From NCBI GenBank assembly GCA_017630115.1, contig JAGBVY010000066.1, positions 1 to 8,390 of the forward strand: a stretch of DNA of 8,390 nt, written 5' to 3'. How positions within the stretch are numbered: the first letter of the stretch is position 1; the number at the start of each line of letters is the position of its first letter. The notes under the pieces are model-generated. The model was given only the letters and a program-made list of their open reading frames with translations. It was not told the DNA's origin and made no database searches. This stretch comes from Tidjanibacter sp. Lineage in GTDB: Bacteria; Bacteroidota; Bacteroidia; Bacteroidales; Rikenellaceae. Below are positions 1 through 5,420 of this stretch, in pieces. A program made the position numbers and the translations under genes.

Positions 1-42
1 CTTGTCTGCATCGAACTTTACGGATTGAATCTTTACGTTCAT
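1..42 (-). CDS. hpf: Ribosome hibernation promoting factor (HPF/RaiA family), N-terminal 14 codons only
   Basis: The minus strand opens with ATG at 42-40 and reads MNVKIQSVKFDADK before running off the left edge. This short stretch resembles the first beta strand of Bacteroidales HPF proteins, which typically begin M-x-I-x-I-Q-S-x-x-F-D-A. HPF binds the small ribosomal subunit in stationary phase and promotes inactive ribosome dimers. The call rests on 14 residues plus context: a gene of this family commonly follows the Xer recombinase gene in Bacteroidales, and here it lies downstream of the recombinase in the same orientation. The start is well fixed by a full AGGAGG sequence 7 nt upstream. 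Nothing can be said about the rest of the protein. Confidence 0.6.
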   Translation of the reverse strand, partial: MNVKIQSVKFDADK

Positions 43-49
43 AATGAAT

Positions 50-55
50 CCTCCT
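50..55 (-). promoter_or_regulatory. Shine-Dalgarno sequence of hpf
   Basis: On the minus strand AGGAGG lies at 55-50, 7 nt before the ATG at 42. It is the full anti-16S consensus and sits in the context GAATTAGGAGG. Most other starts in this window have no such site, as usual in Bacteroidota, so this one stands out and fixes the hpf start. Confidence 0.75.
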
Positions 56-109
56 AATTCGTTTAGTTTATGTTGTACCTACTTGTATGGTAGGCGGTTA
101 ATTATTCTA

Positions 110-137
110 AGTTGTCAGTTATCAGTTGTCAGTTTTT
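110..137. repeat. Tandem 7-bp repeat, AGTTRTC type, left block
   Basis: Four consecutive heptamers read agttgtc, agttatc, agttgtc, agttttt, starting at 110, 117, 124 and 131. Similar low-complexity 7-bp arrays occur between genes in many Bacteroidota genomes. Their role is not known to me. A matching block in the same orientation begins at 298. Confidence 0.75.
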
Positions 138-189
138 AGCCATTAGCTTTTTGATAAGTTTATAGGGGGTGTGGAAGAGCCTCAACCAC

Positions 190-225
190 TCCTCCCCTAT
201 GTCAGGGGAGGATGCCCAAAGGGCA
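190..225. repeat. Double palindrome, REP-like intergenic element
   Basis: Two perfect stem-loops lie side by side. The first has a 9-bp stem (190-198 with 204-212) and a 5-nt loop. The second has a 5-bp stem (213-217 with 221-225) and a 3-nt loop. Short flanking complementarity (aacc at 184-187 with ggtt at 231-234) could close both into one cloverleaf-like fold. No T-run follows on either strand, so an intrinsic terminator is unlikely. From memory, closely similar palindromes are dispersed between genes in Bacteroidales, so a REP or MITE-like element is the best guess. An mRNA-stability structure between the recombinase gene and hpf is the alternative. Confidence 0.65.
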
Positions 226-255
226 GGAGAGGTTAGTCCGTCTGTCTTGCTACGA

Positions 256-269
256 CTGCCATAAGGCAG
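256..269. repeat. Short hairpin
   Basis: ctgcc at 256-260 pairs with ggcag at 265-269 across a 4-nt loop. It sits between the double palindrome and the right-hand heptamer block and is probably part of the same intergenic repeat cassette. The stem is short, so it may be incidental. Confidence 0.4.
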
Positions 270-297
270 GCGGTTGGCATCTACCACTCTAATGTTT

Positions 298-345
298 AGT
301 TATCAGTTATCCGACAATTCTCAATTTTCCCTTTTCCCTTTCCCT
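298..345. repeat. 7-bp repeat block, right side, running into the 3' end of the recombinase gene
   Basis: Two perfect agttatc units start at 298 and 305. The 7-bp phase then continues through diverged units to two copies of ttttccc (325-331, 332-338) and a shorter tttccc. The block therefore crosses the recombinase stop codon at 323-321, and the last residues of that protein (G-K-G-K-R-E-N) are translated repeat. Confidence 0.6.
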
Positions 346-1289
346 CTAGGGTGGGCGACGCGGTAGATCTCCTTCAAGCGCGAAATGTTGGTGTGGGTAT
401 AAATCTGCGTCGTACCCAACGAAGAGTGACCTAGCAGCTCCTGAATCTCGCGGATGTCTGCCCCTCTTTCGAGTAATAACGTTGCAAAGGTGTGGCGTAG
501 TACGTGGGGGCTATGTTTTCCCTTCACTCCGCACTCGGCAAGCACCTTCTGCACCGCGCGCTCAATCTGGTAGCGACTCATTGCGTACCCTTCTGATGTT
601 AAAAATAGTGATTTTTCACCACAAATGCAAATTTTTTCCTCCGTAAATTTTGCCCAGTCGGCCAGCACCGAGCGTAAGATGCTCACTATGGGGACAATGC
701 GTACTTTGCGTCCTTTACCCACAATACGCACTTCGCTCCACCCCGGGGTGAAACTATCGCTTGTGAGCGAGCATACCTCGGCCAGACGCATACCGGTGCA
801 GTAGAGCGTCAGTACCAAGACGGCATTGCGTCGCTCCTCGAAGTTGTCGCTATGCGACAACTCCAAAAGTTGCTCCACAATATCCATCATCTGCCGTTCG
901 GGTATATAGGTAGGCAACATCTTCTCCTGCTTCAATCGGGGTGTACGGGGGGCGGGGTTGTTTTCGATGATGTGTTGCTCTTTGAGCCAACTGAAAAAAG
1001 ACCTGACAGAGGAGGTGCGGGTGTTGATGGAGGAGTTTTTGTAGTGGCTCACACGCTTGCTCTGTCCGCCACTTGGGGCTCTATCTTTCAACTCACTCAG
1101 GTGGGCTGTCCACTCTCTCAGGTCGTCGGAGGTGACCCTTGCGGGGTCGAACTCCTCGTCGGTAGTGCCACAGAAGGTCACAAACTCTCTGCAATCGCGC
1201 ATATAGTTACGCACCGTTCCCTCCGAGTAGCGCTTTTCGGCCCTCAGATAGTTTTCAAAAACGGTTAGCAGATTCTGCTTGTGTGCCAT
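321..1289 (-). CDS. xerC: Tyrosine recombinase XerC/XerD
   Basis: This 322-residue site-specific recombinase cuts and rejoins DNA through a tyrosine-phosphate intermediate. Its likely job is resolving chromosome dimers at dif with a partner Xer protein. The N-terminal SAM-like core-binding domain covers about residues 5-105 and the catalytic domain about 125-310. All six catalytic residues are visible: R168 (TGMR), K192 (GKGRK), H262 and R265 (HVLRH), H288 (LLGHSS) and nucleophile Y297 (IYTH). Length is normal for Xer proteins (about 300) with a slightly long basic tail, whose last seven residues are encoded by 7-bp repeats. The ATG at 1289 leaves 38 bp to the envelope-protein gene upstream, with no terminator seen, so cotranscription is possible. 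Downstream on the same strand is hpf, a usual Bacteroidales neighbour. XerC versus XerD cannot be settled from sequence alone; an integrative-element integrase is less likely given the housekeeping context. Confidence 0.88.
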   Translation of the reverse strand: MAHKQNLLTVFENYLRAEKRYSEGTVRNYMRDCREFVTFCGTTDEEFDPARVTSDDLREWTAHLSELKDRAPSGGQSKRVSHYKNSSINTRTSSVRSFFSWLKEQHIIENNPAPRTPRLKQEKMLPTYIPERQMMDIVEQLLELSHSDNFEERRNAVLVLTLYCTGMRLAEVCSLTSDSFTPGWSEVRIVGKGRKVRIVPIVSILRSVLADWAKFTEEKICICGEKSLFLTSEGYAMSRYQIERAVQKVLAECGVKGKHSPHVLRHTFATLLLERGADIREIQELLGHSSLGTTQIYTHTNISRLKEIYRVAHPRGKGKREN

Positions 1290-1327
1290 TGGTGCGGTGG
1301 GGTTGCAAATAGTTGTGGTGTAGAGTC

Positions 1328-2110
1328 TTAGAAGGAACGGCTAACCTTAAATTTTAGGGCGCTGTTGTAGCTGGTTGAGAGGCTCAGCGAGTACCACCAA
1401 GCACCTGCCGAGCGGCTACATTTGTAGCTCACACCCCAGTCGATGTTGCCGTAGGGGATGTAGGCGTTGTTCAGGTCGAAACCGCCTTTCAGACCTACAA
1501 AGGGGGTAATGCGACTACCTCCCAATCGCAACCTTAGGTCGGCATAGACGGGGGTCTCGGCAACGGTGTCGTACTTATCGCCCCAAAGTTGCTGCTCTAA
1601 GCTCGCACCCACGCCCACAAAGAGTCGGCTGTTGATGTTGTAACCCATTGAGCCACCGACAGAAATGGTGCTCAGGGAGCCGCCGCCAATGTCCACTCGT
1701 CCACCCAATCCTTTGGCTGTGTTGCCTACGTTGAGGCTCATCCCGTTGGGATGTTGGGCTATGTCCCAACCCCAAAGGTAGAAGGGTAGGGCAGAGGTGA
1801 CCAGAATGCCACCAACAACACATTGGAGCAGTCCCACTGTGGCGAGCATACCGCCCTCAATCACGTCGGTGTTGTTGTTGCGATTCTTCAAGTCGCACGC
1901 CCAAAGGCAGATTGCACCACTTGTGGCCAAGAGGCCTCCGCCAATGGTCAGAGTTTTGCCCAATCTGTAAATATCATCGCTGTGCTGATGCTCGAAAGAG
2001 GTTAGCCCCGACGGGGTGTATTTGTGGGTCGAAAGGCTCTCTTGTGCCGAGAGTGGTTGCCAAGAGAGTAGCAACAAAAAAGCGAGAATGGTTGGAATAA
2101 TTCGTTTCAT
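1328..2110 (-). CDS. Predicted outer-membrane beta-barrel protein with two internal hydrophobic segments, unknown function
   Basis: I do not recognise a named family. The ATG at 2110 is chosen over one nine codons upstream because it places a classical signal peptide at the very start: M-K-R, a hydrophobic core at about residues 5-16, and a likely cut in or just after LSAQ (residues 20-23). The mature protein of about 237 residues has two glycine-rich hydrophobic stretches (about 55-72 and 86-114) that could span a membrane as helices. Residues about 127-260 alternate polar and non-polar residues as in barrel strands, include the R-I-T-P-F-V-G-L-K-G-G pattern common in Bacteroidota outer-membrane proteins, and end in phenylalanine, a typical terminal barrel signal. 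A barrel-type envelope protein is my best reading. The gene is divergent from bamD, whose product belongs to the barrel-insertion machine, and lies 38 bp ahead of the recombinase gene. An ordinary inner-membrane or periplasmic protein is not excluded. Confidence 0.65.
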   Translation of the reverse strand: MKRIIPTILAFLLLLSWQPLSAQESLSTHKYTPSGLTSFEHQHSDDIYRLGKTLTIGGGLLATSGAICLWACDLKNRNNNTDVIEGGMLATVGLLQCVVGGILVTSALPFYLWGWDIAQHPNGMSLNVGNTAKGLGGRVDIGGGSLSTISVGGSMGYNINSRLFVGVGASLEQQLWGDKYDTVAETPVYADLRLRLGGSRITPFVGLKGGFDLNNAYIPYGNIDWGVSYKCSRSAGAWWYSLSLSTSYNSALKFKVSRSF

Positions 2111-2159
2111 AGTTGTAGGACTTTGGGGGTAAAACAATAGGATTTTCTCGTTAGTTTTA

Positions 2160-2190
2160 CAAAGATAACAAAAAACTACATACTGAGAAA
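2160..2190 (-). promoter_or_regulatory. Promoter of the envelope-protein gene (Bacteroidota type)
   Basis: On the minus strand a perfect TAnnTTTG element (TATCTTTG, 2167-2160) is preceded at 19 bp by TTTC (2190-2187), one mismatch from the -33 TTTG consensus. Transcription would start near 2155, giving a leader of roughly 45 nt to the ATG at 2110. Confidence 0.55.
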
Positions 2191-2209
2191 GGAAAAATAT
2201 AATATATTT

Positions 2210-2242
2210 TTTGCGTTAGTCGTTAAAAATGTATTAACTTTG
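2210..2242 (+). promoter_or_regulatory. Promoter of bamD-rpoZ (Bacteroidota type)
   Basis: TTTG at 2210-2213 and TAACTTTG at 2235-2242 are separated by 21 bp, matching the Bacteroidota consensus TTTG-N19-21-TAnnTTTG in both elements. The expected start near 2248 leaves a leader of about 44 nt before the bamD ATG at 2292. It lies back to back with the promoter of the minus-strand gene in a very AT-rich stretch (2190-2240). Confidence 0.7.
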
Positions 2243-2291
2243 CACGCTAAATGCCCTTGTGGTAAGGTGTGCCACAGCACAATTGACAACT

Positions 2292-3146
2292 ATGAGAACA
2301 GGAGAAAAGGTTATATTGGCAATTCTGATTGCGTTTGCAGGAACTGTTGGTTGCAGTCCTTTCAATAAGGTGCTCAAACTCAACGACTCTGAGCAGATGT
2401 ATCAGGCTGCTGTGAAATACTACGACGGAGGTGACTATGCCCACGCTCTGCAACTTTTCCAAGAGCTTGCGCCCCGCTACGCCTCTACAATGCGTGCCGA
2501 CACGATTTTGTACTACACTGGTTGCTGCTTCTACAAGCAGGGCGACTTTGAAACGAGTGGCACAATCTTCGACGAGTATCGCCGCACCTATGGTCGTAGC
2601 CCTCTGTTGGAGGATGTGGAGTATATGTATGCTATGGGCTACTACTTCGCCTCGCCAGAGCCTTCGCGCGACCAGACCACCACAGTGAAGGCCATCAGCT
2701 CGTTGGGTGAGTTTATGGAGCGCTACCCCGCCTCGCATAAGATTGGCGTGTGTGAGATGAGGCTCAAAGAGATGAAAAACAAGCTCTACGACAAGTCGTT
2801 CATCAACGCCCGTACCTACTACAAGACCGAGCGCTACAAGGCTGCAATCATCGCCTTCAAGAATGCTCTGGCCGAGTATCCCGAGACGCCCCACCGTGAG
2901 GAGATATTGTTCCTGACGCTTGATTCGAGCTACAAACTGGCCGACAACTCTATCAGCTCGTTGCAGGTGGATAGGTATCTCGACGCTATGGATGCCTACT
3001 ACAACTTCATCTCGGAGTTCCCCTCCTCGAAGCACGCCCGTGAGGCCGAGCGTATGCATAGGGTTATGAAACGTTACTTGGCAAAACACAATGCCGACGC
3101 CGATGCTGCCTCTGGCAACCAGAGCACCCCAGAGGAGGCTCAGTAG
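2292..3146 (+). CDS. bamD: Outer membrane protein assembly factor BamD (lipoprotein)
   Basis: BamD is the essential lipoprotein of the BAM complex, which inserts beta-barrel proteins into the outer membrane; it sits on the periplasmic face and contacts BamA. This copy has 284 residues, within the family range. The ATG at 2292 is preferred over an in-frame GTG at 2259 because it gives a proper lipoprotein signal: K6, hydrophobic residues 7-19, then T-V-G-C with C21 as the lipidated residue. Residues about 33-250 form five TPR-like helical hairpins. The first (Y37 to Y63, including YYDGGDYAHALQLFQEL) and second (70-102) are clear, and one near 170-200 contains YYKTERYKAAIIAFKNAL. The last 20 residues are hydrophilic and probably disordered. 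There is no Shine-Dalgarno sequence. rpoZ follows 47 bp downstream, and the pair shares the promoter at 2210-2242, a standard Bacteroidales arrangement. Confidence 0.92.
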   Translation: MRTGEKVILAILIAFAGTVGCSPFNKVLKLNDSEQMYQAAVKYYDGGDYAHALQLFQELAPRYASTMRADTILYYTGCCFYKQGDFETSGTIFDEYRRTYGRSPLLEDVEYMYAMGYYFASPEPSRDQTTTVKAISSLGEFMERYPASHKIGVCEMRLKEMKNKLYDKSFINARTYYKTERYKAAIIAFKNALAEYPETPHREEILFLTLDSSYKLADNSISSLQVDRYLDAMDAYYNFISEFPSSKHAREAERMHRVMKRYLAKHNADADAASGNQSTPEEAQ

Positions 3147-3181
3147 AAAGATAAGAATGACAAAATAAACACTATTGAATT

Positions 3182-3186
3182 AGGAG
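3182..3186 (+). promoter_or_regulatory. Shine-Dalgarno sequence of rpoZ
   Basis: AGGAG at 3182-3186 lies 7 nt before the rpoZ ATG in the context GAATTAGGAG. The same ten bases precede hpf on the other strand, while the other genes here lack such a site. Confidence 0.65.
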
Positions 3187-3193
3187 TAAGAAT

Positions 3194-3502
3194 ATGGAAA
3201 TCAAAAAGACCGTTCCCACCAACACTGTGACTCGCAAACTCACCGACATTGATAGCCCCACCGGCAATGTCTATGAGTCGGTAACCATCATCGCAAAACG
3301 TGCAAATCAGATTGCAACTGAGCTCAAACAGGAGCTCAACCGCAAGTTGGCCGATTTCTCTACCTCGACCGATGCTCTCGAAGAGACCTTTGAGAACCGC
3401 GAGCAGATTGAGATTTCGAGGCACTACGAGCGCTTGCCCAAGCCCACTCTGATTGCTACCGAAGAGTTCCTCGATGGCGAGGTTTACTTTGTGGAGAAAT
3501 AG
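3194..3502 (+). CDS. rpoZ: DNA-directed RNA polymerase omega subunit (Bacteroidales RpoZ/Rpb6-like)
   Basis: Omega is the small subunit that helps fold and hold the beta-prime subunit of RNA polymerase. This 102-residue protein follows the Bacteroidales form of the family. An N-terminal T-V-T-R segment (residues 12-15) leads into N-V-Y-E-S-V-T-I-I-A-K-R-A-N-Q-I (about 25-40), the conserved core helix with the K-R-A-x-x-I motif. It then continues through FENREQIEISRHYERLPKP (about 66-84), which is highly conserved within Bacteroidales. Length is close to the family norm. It lies between bamD and recN, as is usual in the order, and a strong intrinsic terminator begins about 30 bp after its stop. 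The start is supported by AGGAG 7 nt upstream. Confidence 0.9.
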   Translation: MEIKKTVPTNTVTRKLTDIDSPTGNVYESVTIIAKRANQIATELKQELNRKLADFSTSTDALEETFENREQIEISRHYERLPKPTLIATEEFLDGEVYFVEK

Positions 3503-3532
3503 TAGTGTAGTGGTACTACAAGATTGAAAATT

Positions 3533-3572
3533 GGCGAGAGAGAGACCAAAAGCTCTCCTTCTCGCCTTTTTT
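3533..3572 (+). terminator. Intrinsic terminator after rpoZ
   Basis: GGCGAGA (3533-3539) pairs perfectly with TCTCGCC (3560-3566). After a 2-nt bulge, GAGAG (3540-3544) pairs with CTCTC (3553-3557) around an 8-nt loop, and six T residues follow (3567-3572). The structure is a textbook Rho-independent terminator that would end the bamD-rpoZ transcript. recN must then depend on read-through or its own promoter; I see no good TAnnTTTG match between the T-run and the recN ATG. Confidence 0.8.
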
Positions 3573-3625
3573 GCAAAAAATCCCTCTTCTTTACAAGCCA
3601 TTTAACCCTTAGAGTTGAAGCGACA

Positions 3626-5272
3626 ATGTTACGCCACCTTACGGTTGAAAACTATGCCCTCATAGAGCGTCTGGATATGACGCTCAGCCCCAACCTTAAC
3701 ATCATTACGGGTGAGACGGGTGCCGGTAAGAGTATTCTTCTCGGTGCGCTGGGGTTGGTCTTGGGTGAGAGAGCCGACATAGCTACTCTGAAAGAGAGTG
3801 GCCGTGGCTGTGTTGTGGAGGGTACATTCGAGATTGAGGCCTATGGGTTGCAGGAGTTTTTCGAGGAAAACGACCTCGAATATGCGCCCCAGACCATCAT
3901 CCGTAGGGTGATAACTCCTGCCGGCAAGTCGCGAGCCTATGTCAATGACCTGCCTGTGGCACTCACAACGCTCAAAGAGTTGGGCGCAAGGCTCATCGAC
4001 ATCCACTCTCAGCACCACTCGCTGCGTGTGGCCGATGAGGAGTTTCGCAGGTCTATGGTTGATGCTATGGCCGACAATGCGACCGAGCGAGAGGCCTATT
4101 GCGAAGCTTATGAGGCTTGGCGCAAGAGTGTGTCGGAGCTTGCTACGCTTAGGCGTAAGGTGGCCGAGGCTATGCGCGAGAAGGAGTACATAGAGTTTCA
4201 GTACAACCAACTCTCAGCTCTTAGATTGCGCGAGGGTGAGTTGGCCGAATTGGAGAGTCAGCAGCGCCTGCTGGACAATGTGGAGCGTATTGGCGAGGCC
4301 CTTGCCGAGGGTGGCCAGTTGCTCGACGACGAGGAGGGTGGTGTGCTGATGAGGCTCAAACAGATAGAGAATGCCTTTGGTAAGACGCGCGATGTCTATG
4401 ACCCGGCTGGCGATATTGCCGAGAGGGTGCACGCTGTCTTAGTGGAGTTGAAGGATATTTCGGCCTTGCTGGCCGACGAGCGTGAGAGGGTTGATGCCAA
4501 CCCCGAGCAGGCTGCTAAGGTGGTCGAGCGCATAGATGCAATCTATACCCTTATGCGTAAGCACGGCGTGCAGAGTCCCGAGGAGTTGATTGCCTTGGAG
4601 GCTGAGTATGGCTCGAAGTTGGGTATGATTGTCGATGCCGACAATGAGTTAGCCACCCTCGAAAGGCGTGTTGAGGAGTGCTACTCGAAGGCTGTCGGAT
4701 TGGCTCAGAAGATTACCGCCACACGTCAGAGGGCGGCAGTGGAGTTGGCCGAGCAGACTGTTCGGATGCTCCAAAAGCTCGGGATGGAGCAGAGTCAGTT
4801 TGTGTGTGGCGTAGAGCCTAGCGAGGAGCTTACACCTTCGGGAGCCGACCAGTTGACCTTCTTGTTCTCTTCGTCGAGCAAGTTTCAGCCACAGCCCATT
4901 GAGAAGGTTGCCTCAGGAGGCGAGATTTCGCGTGTTATGCTCTGCTTGAAGGCGCTGGTGGCCAGTCGCACCAATATGCCAACGGTCATCTTCGACGAGA
5001 TTGATACGGGTATTTCGGGCCGCATAGCCGATGTTACGGGCCAGATTATAGCTTCGCTCTCGGCGGCACGTCAGGTGGTTAATATAACCCACTTGCCTCA
5101 GGTTGCCTCGAAGGGCGACACCCACTTCAAGGTGTTTAAGGATGGCGCAGAGGCCCGCACCCAGATTAGGCTACTCAGTGGCGAGGAGCGTGTCAGGGAG
5201 GTGGCAGCAATGCTTTCGGGTACGGATGTCACCGAGGCTGCTATTGTGCAGGCCCGCGAGCTATTGAAGTAG
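3626..5272 (+). CDS. recN: DNA repair protein RecN
   Basis: RecN is an SMC-like ATPase that gathers at double-strand breaks and supports RecA-dependent repair. The 548-residue protein has the full family layout. The N-terminal ATPase half has Walker A GETGAGKS (29-36) and the Q-loop IDIHSQH (Q129). A coiled coil follows from about 150 to 380, with long runs rich in E, L, R and A and the family segment EYIEFQYNQL. The C-terminal ATPase half has signature SGGE (430-433), Walker B VIFDEIDTG (454-462) and H-loop THLPQVA (H489). The ATG at 3626 begins M-L-R-H-L-T-V-E-N-Y-A-L-I, the usual RecN start. An in-frame TTG at 3524 would add 34 residues encoded by the terminator hairpin and is rejected. 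In many Bacteroidales, coaBC and a DUF4835 gene lie between rpoZ and recN; neither is here. Confidence 0.95.
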   Translation: MLRHLTVENYALIERLDMTLSPNLNIITGETGAGKSILLGALGLVLGERADIATLKESGRGCVVEGTFEIEAYGLQEFFEENDLEYAPQTIIRRVITPAGKSRAYVNDLPVALTTLKELGARLIDIHSQHHSLRVADEEFRRSMVDAMADNATEREAYCEAYEAWRKSVSELATLRRKVAEAMREKEYIEFQYNQLSALRLREGELAELESQQRLLDNVERIGEALAEGGQLLDDEEGGVLMRLKQIENAFGKTRDVYDPAGDIAERVHAVLVELKDISALLADERERVDANPEQAAKVVERIDAIYTLMRKHGVQSPEELIALEAEYGSKLGMIVDADNELATLERRVEECYSKAVGLAQKITATRQRAAVELAEQTVRMLQKLGMEQSQFVCGVEPSEELTPSGADQLTFLFSSSSKFQPQPIEKVASGGEISRVMLCLKALVASRTNMPTVIFDEIDTGISGRIADVTGQIIASLSAARQVVNITHLPQVASKGDTHFKVFKDGAEARTQIRLLSGEERVREVAAMLSGTDVTEAAIVQARELLK

Positions 5273-5285
5273 AGTTAAAGGGTGT

Positions 5286-5324
5286 TGTGGCGTTGTCTTT
5301 TGGTGGAGCAACTCGTTAGCCACA
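5286..5324 (+). other. Possible hairpin just after recN
   Basis: tgtggc (5286-5291) is perfectly complementary to gccaca (5319-5324), and gttg (5292-5295) to caac (5309-5312), leaving a 6-nt bulge on the right side. It begins 14 bp after the recN stop. No T-run follows, so it is at best a weak terminator or an mRNA 3' end structure, and it may be chance. Confidence 0.3.
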
Positions 5325-5332
5325 TTCATCTC

Positions 5333-5360
5333 TTGATTCTCATCCATAGATGTAGATTTG
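5333..5360 (+). promoter_or_regulatory. Possible promoter of the acyltransferase-oxidoreductase pair
   Basis: TAGATTTG at 5353-5360 is a perfect TAnnTTTG element in the 148-bp gap after recN. The nearest TTG (5333-5335) is only 17 bp upstream, shorter than the usual 19-21, so the -33 part is weak. Transcription would start near 5366, about 55 nt before the GTG at 5421. Confidence 0.45.
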
Positions 5361-5420
5361 GTCAGACTTTCCAATAAAGCAATATATCTTTAATCTAACC
5401 TTCAAACTACTCCTTAGGCT

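Larger units (their letters stand above)
43..320. other. Non-coding gap between the recombinase gene and hpf, rich in short repeats
   Basis: These 278 bases contain no convincing gene on either strand. They hold the hpf leader (43-60), a block of 7-bp repeats (110-137), a pair of adjacent GC-rich hairpins (190-225), a smaller hairpin (256-269) and the start of a second 7-bp repeat block (from 298). The segments around 88-100 and 265-275 share a diverged piece (gtaggcggtt versus gcaggcggtt). No perfect TAnnTTTG promoter element was found upstream of hpf on the minus strand, so hpf may be read through from the recombinase gene or use a promoter I cannot recognise. Confidence 0.6.

Noticed and set aside
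190..225. CRISPR repeat or intrinsic terminator
   Set aside because: The palindromes occur once, with no spaced repeats, and no T-run follows on either strand.
110..345. Integration (att) site or dif site for the adjacent recombinase
   Set aside because: No 28-bp pair of XerC/XerD-type arms around a central 6 bp could be made out, and the repeats are heptamer direct repeats rather than inverted core sites.
852..1268. Open frame of 138 codons on the plus strand opposite the recombinase gene
   Set aside because: The opposite strand encodes a complete recombinase with the catalytic domain beginning in this stretch; this frame is a shadow.
2111..2137. Upstream ATG for the envelope-protein gene on the minus strand (nine extra residues)
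   Set aside because: The later ATG at 2110 begins directly with a standard M-K-R signal peptide; the extra residues would sit awkwardly before it.
2259..2291. GTG-initiated 11-residue extension of BamD
   Set aside because: It would put extra residues ahead of the lipoprotein signal and would begin only about 10 nt after the predicted transcription start. The ATG at 2292 gives a normal lipoprotein signal.
2247..3089. Long open frame of 280 codons on the minus strand opposite bamD
   Set aside because: It is the antisense shadow of bamD, which has clear TPR repeats, a lipobox and conserved neighbours. The antisense translation has no domain, signal or sensible composition.
3524..3625. TTG-initiated 34-residue N-terminal extension of RecN
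   Set aside because: It would be encoded by the intrinsic terminator hairpin and its T-run, and RecN proteins begin at the M-x-x-x-L-x-V-x-N-x-A motif found at 3626.
3629..4210. Open frame of 193 codons on the minus strand opposite the 5' part of recN
   Set aside because: It overlaps the strongly conserved Walker A half of RecN and shows no recognisable motif.
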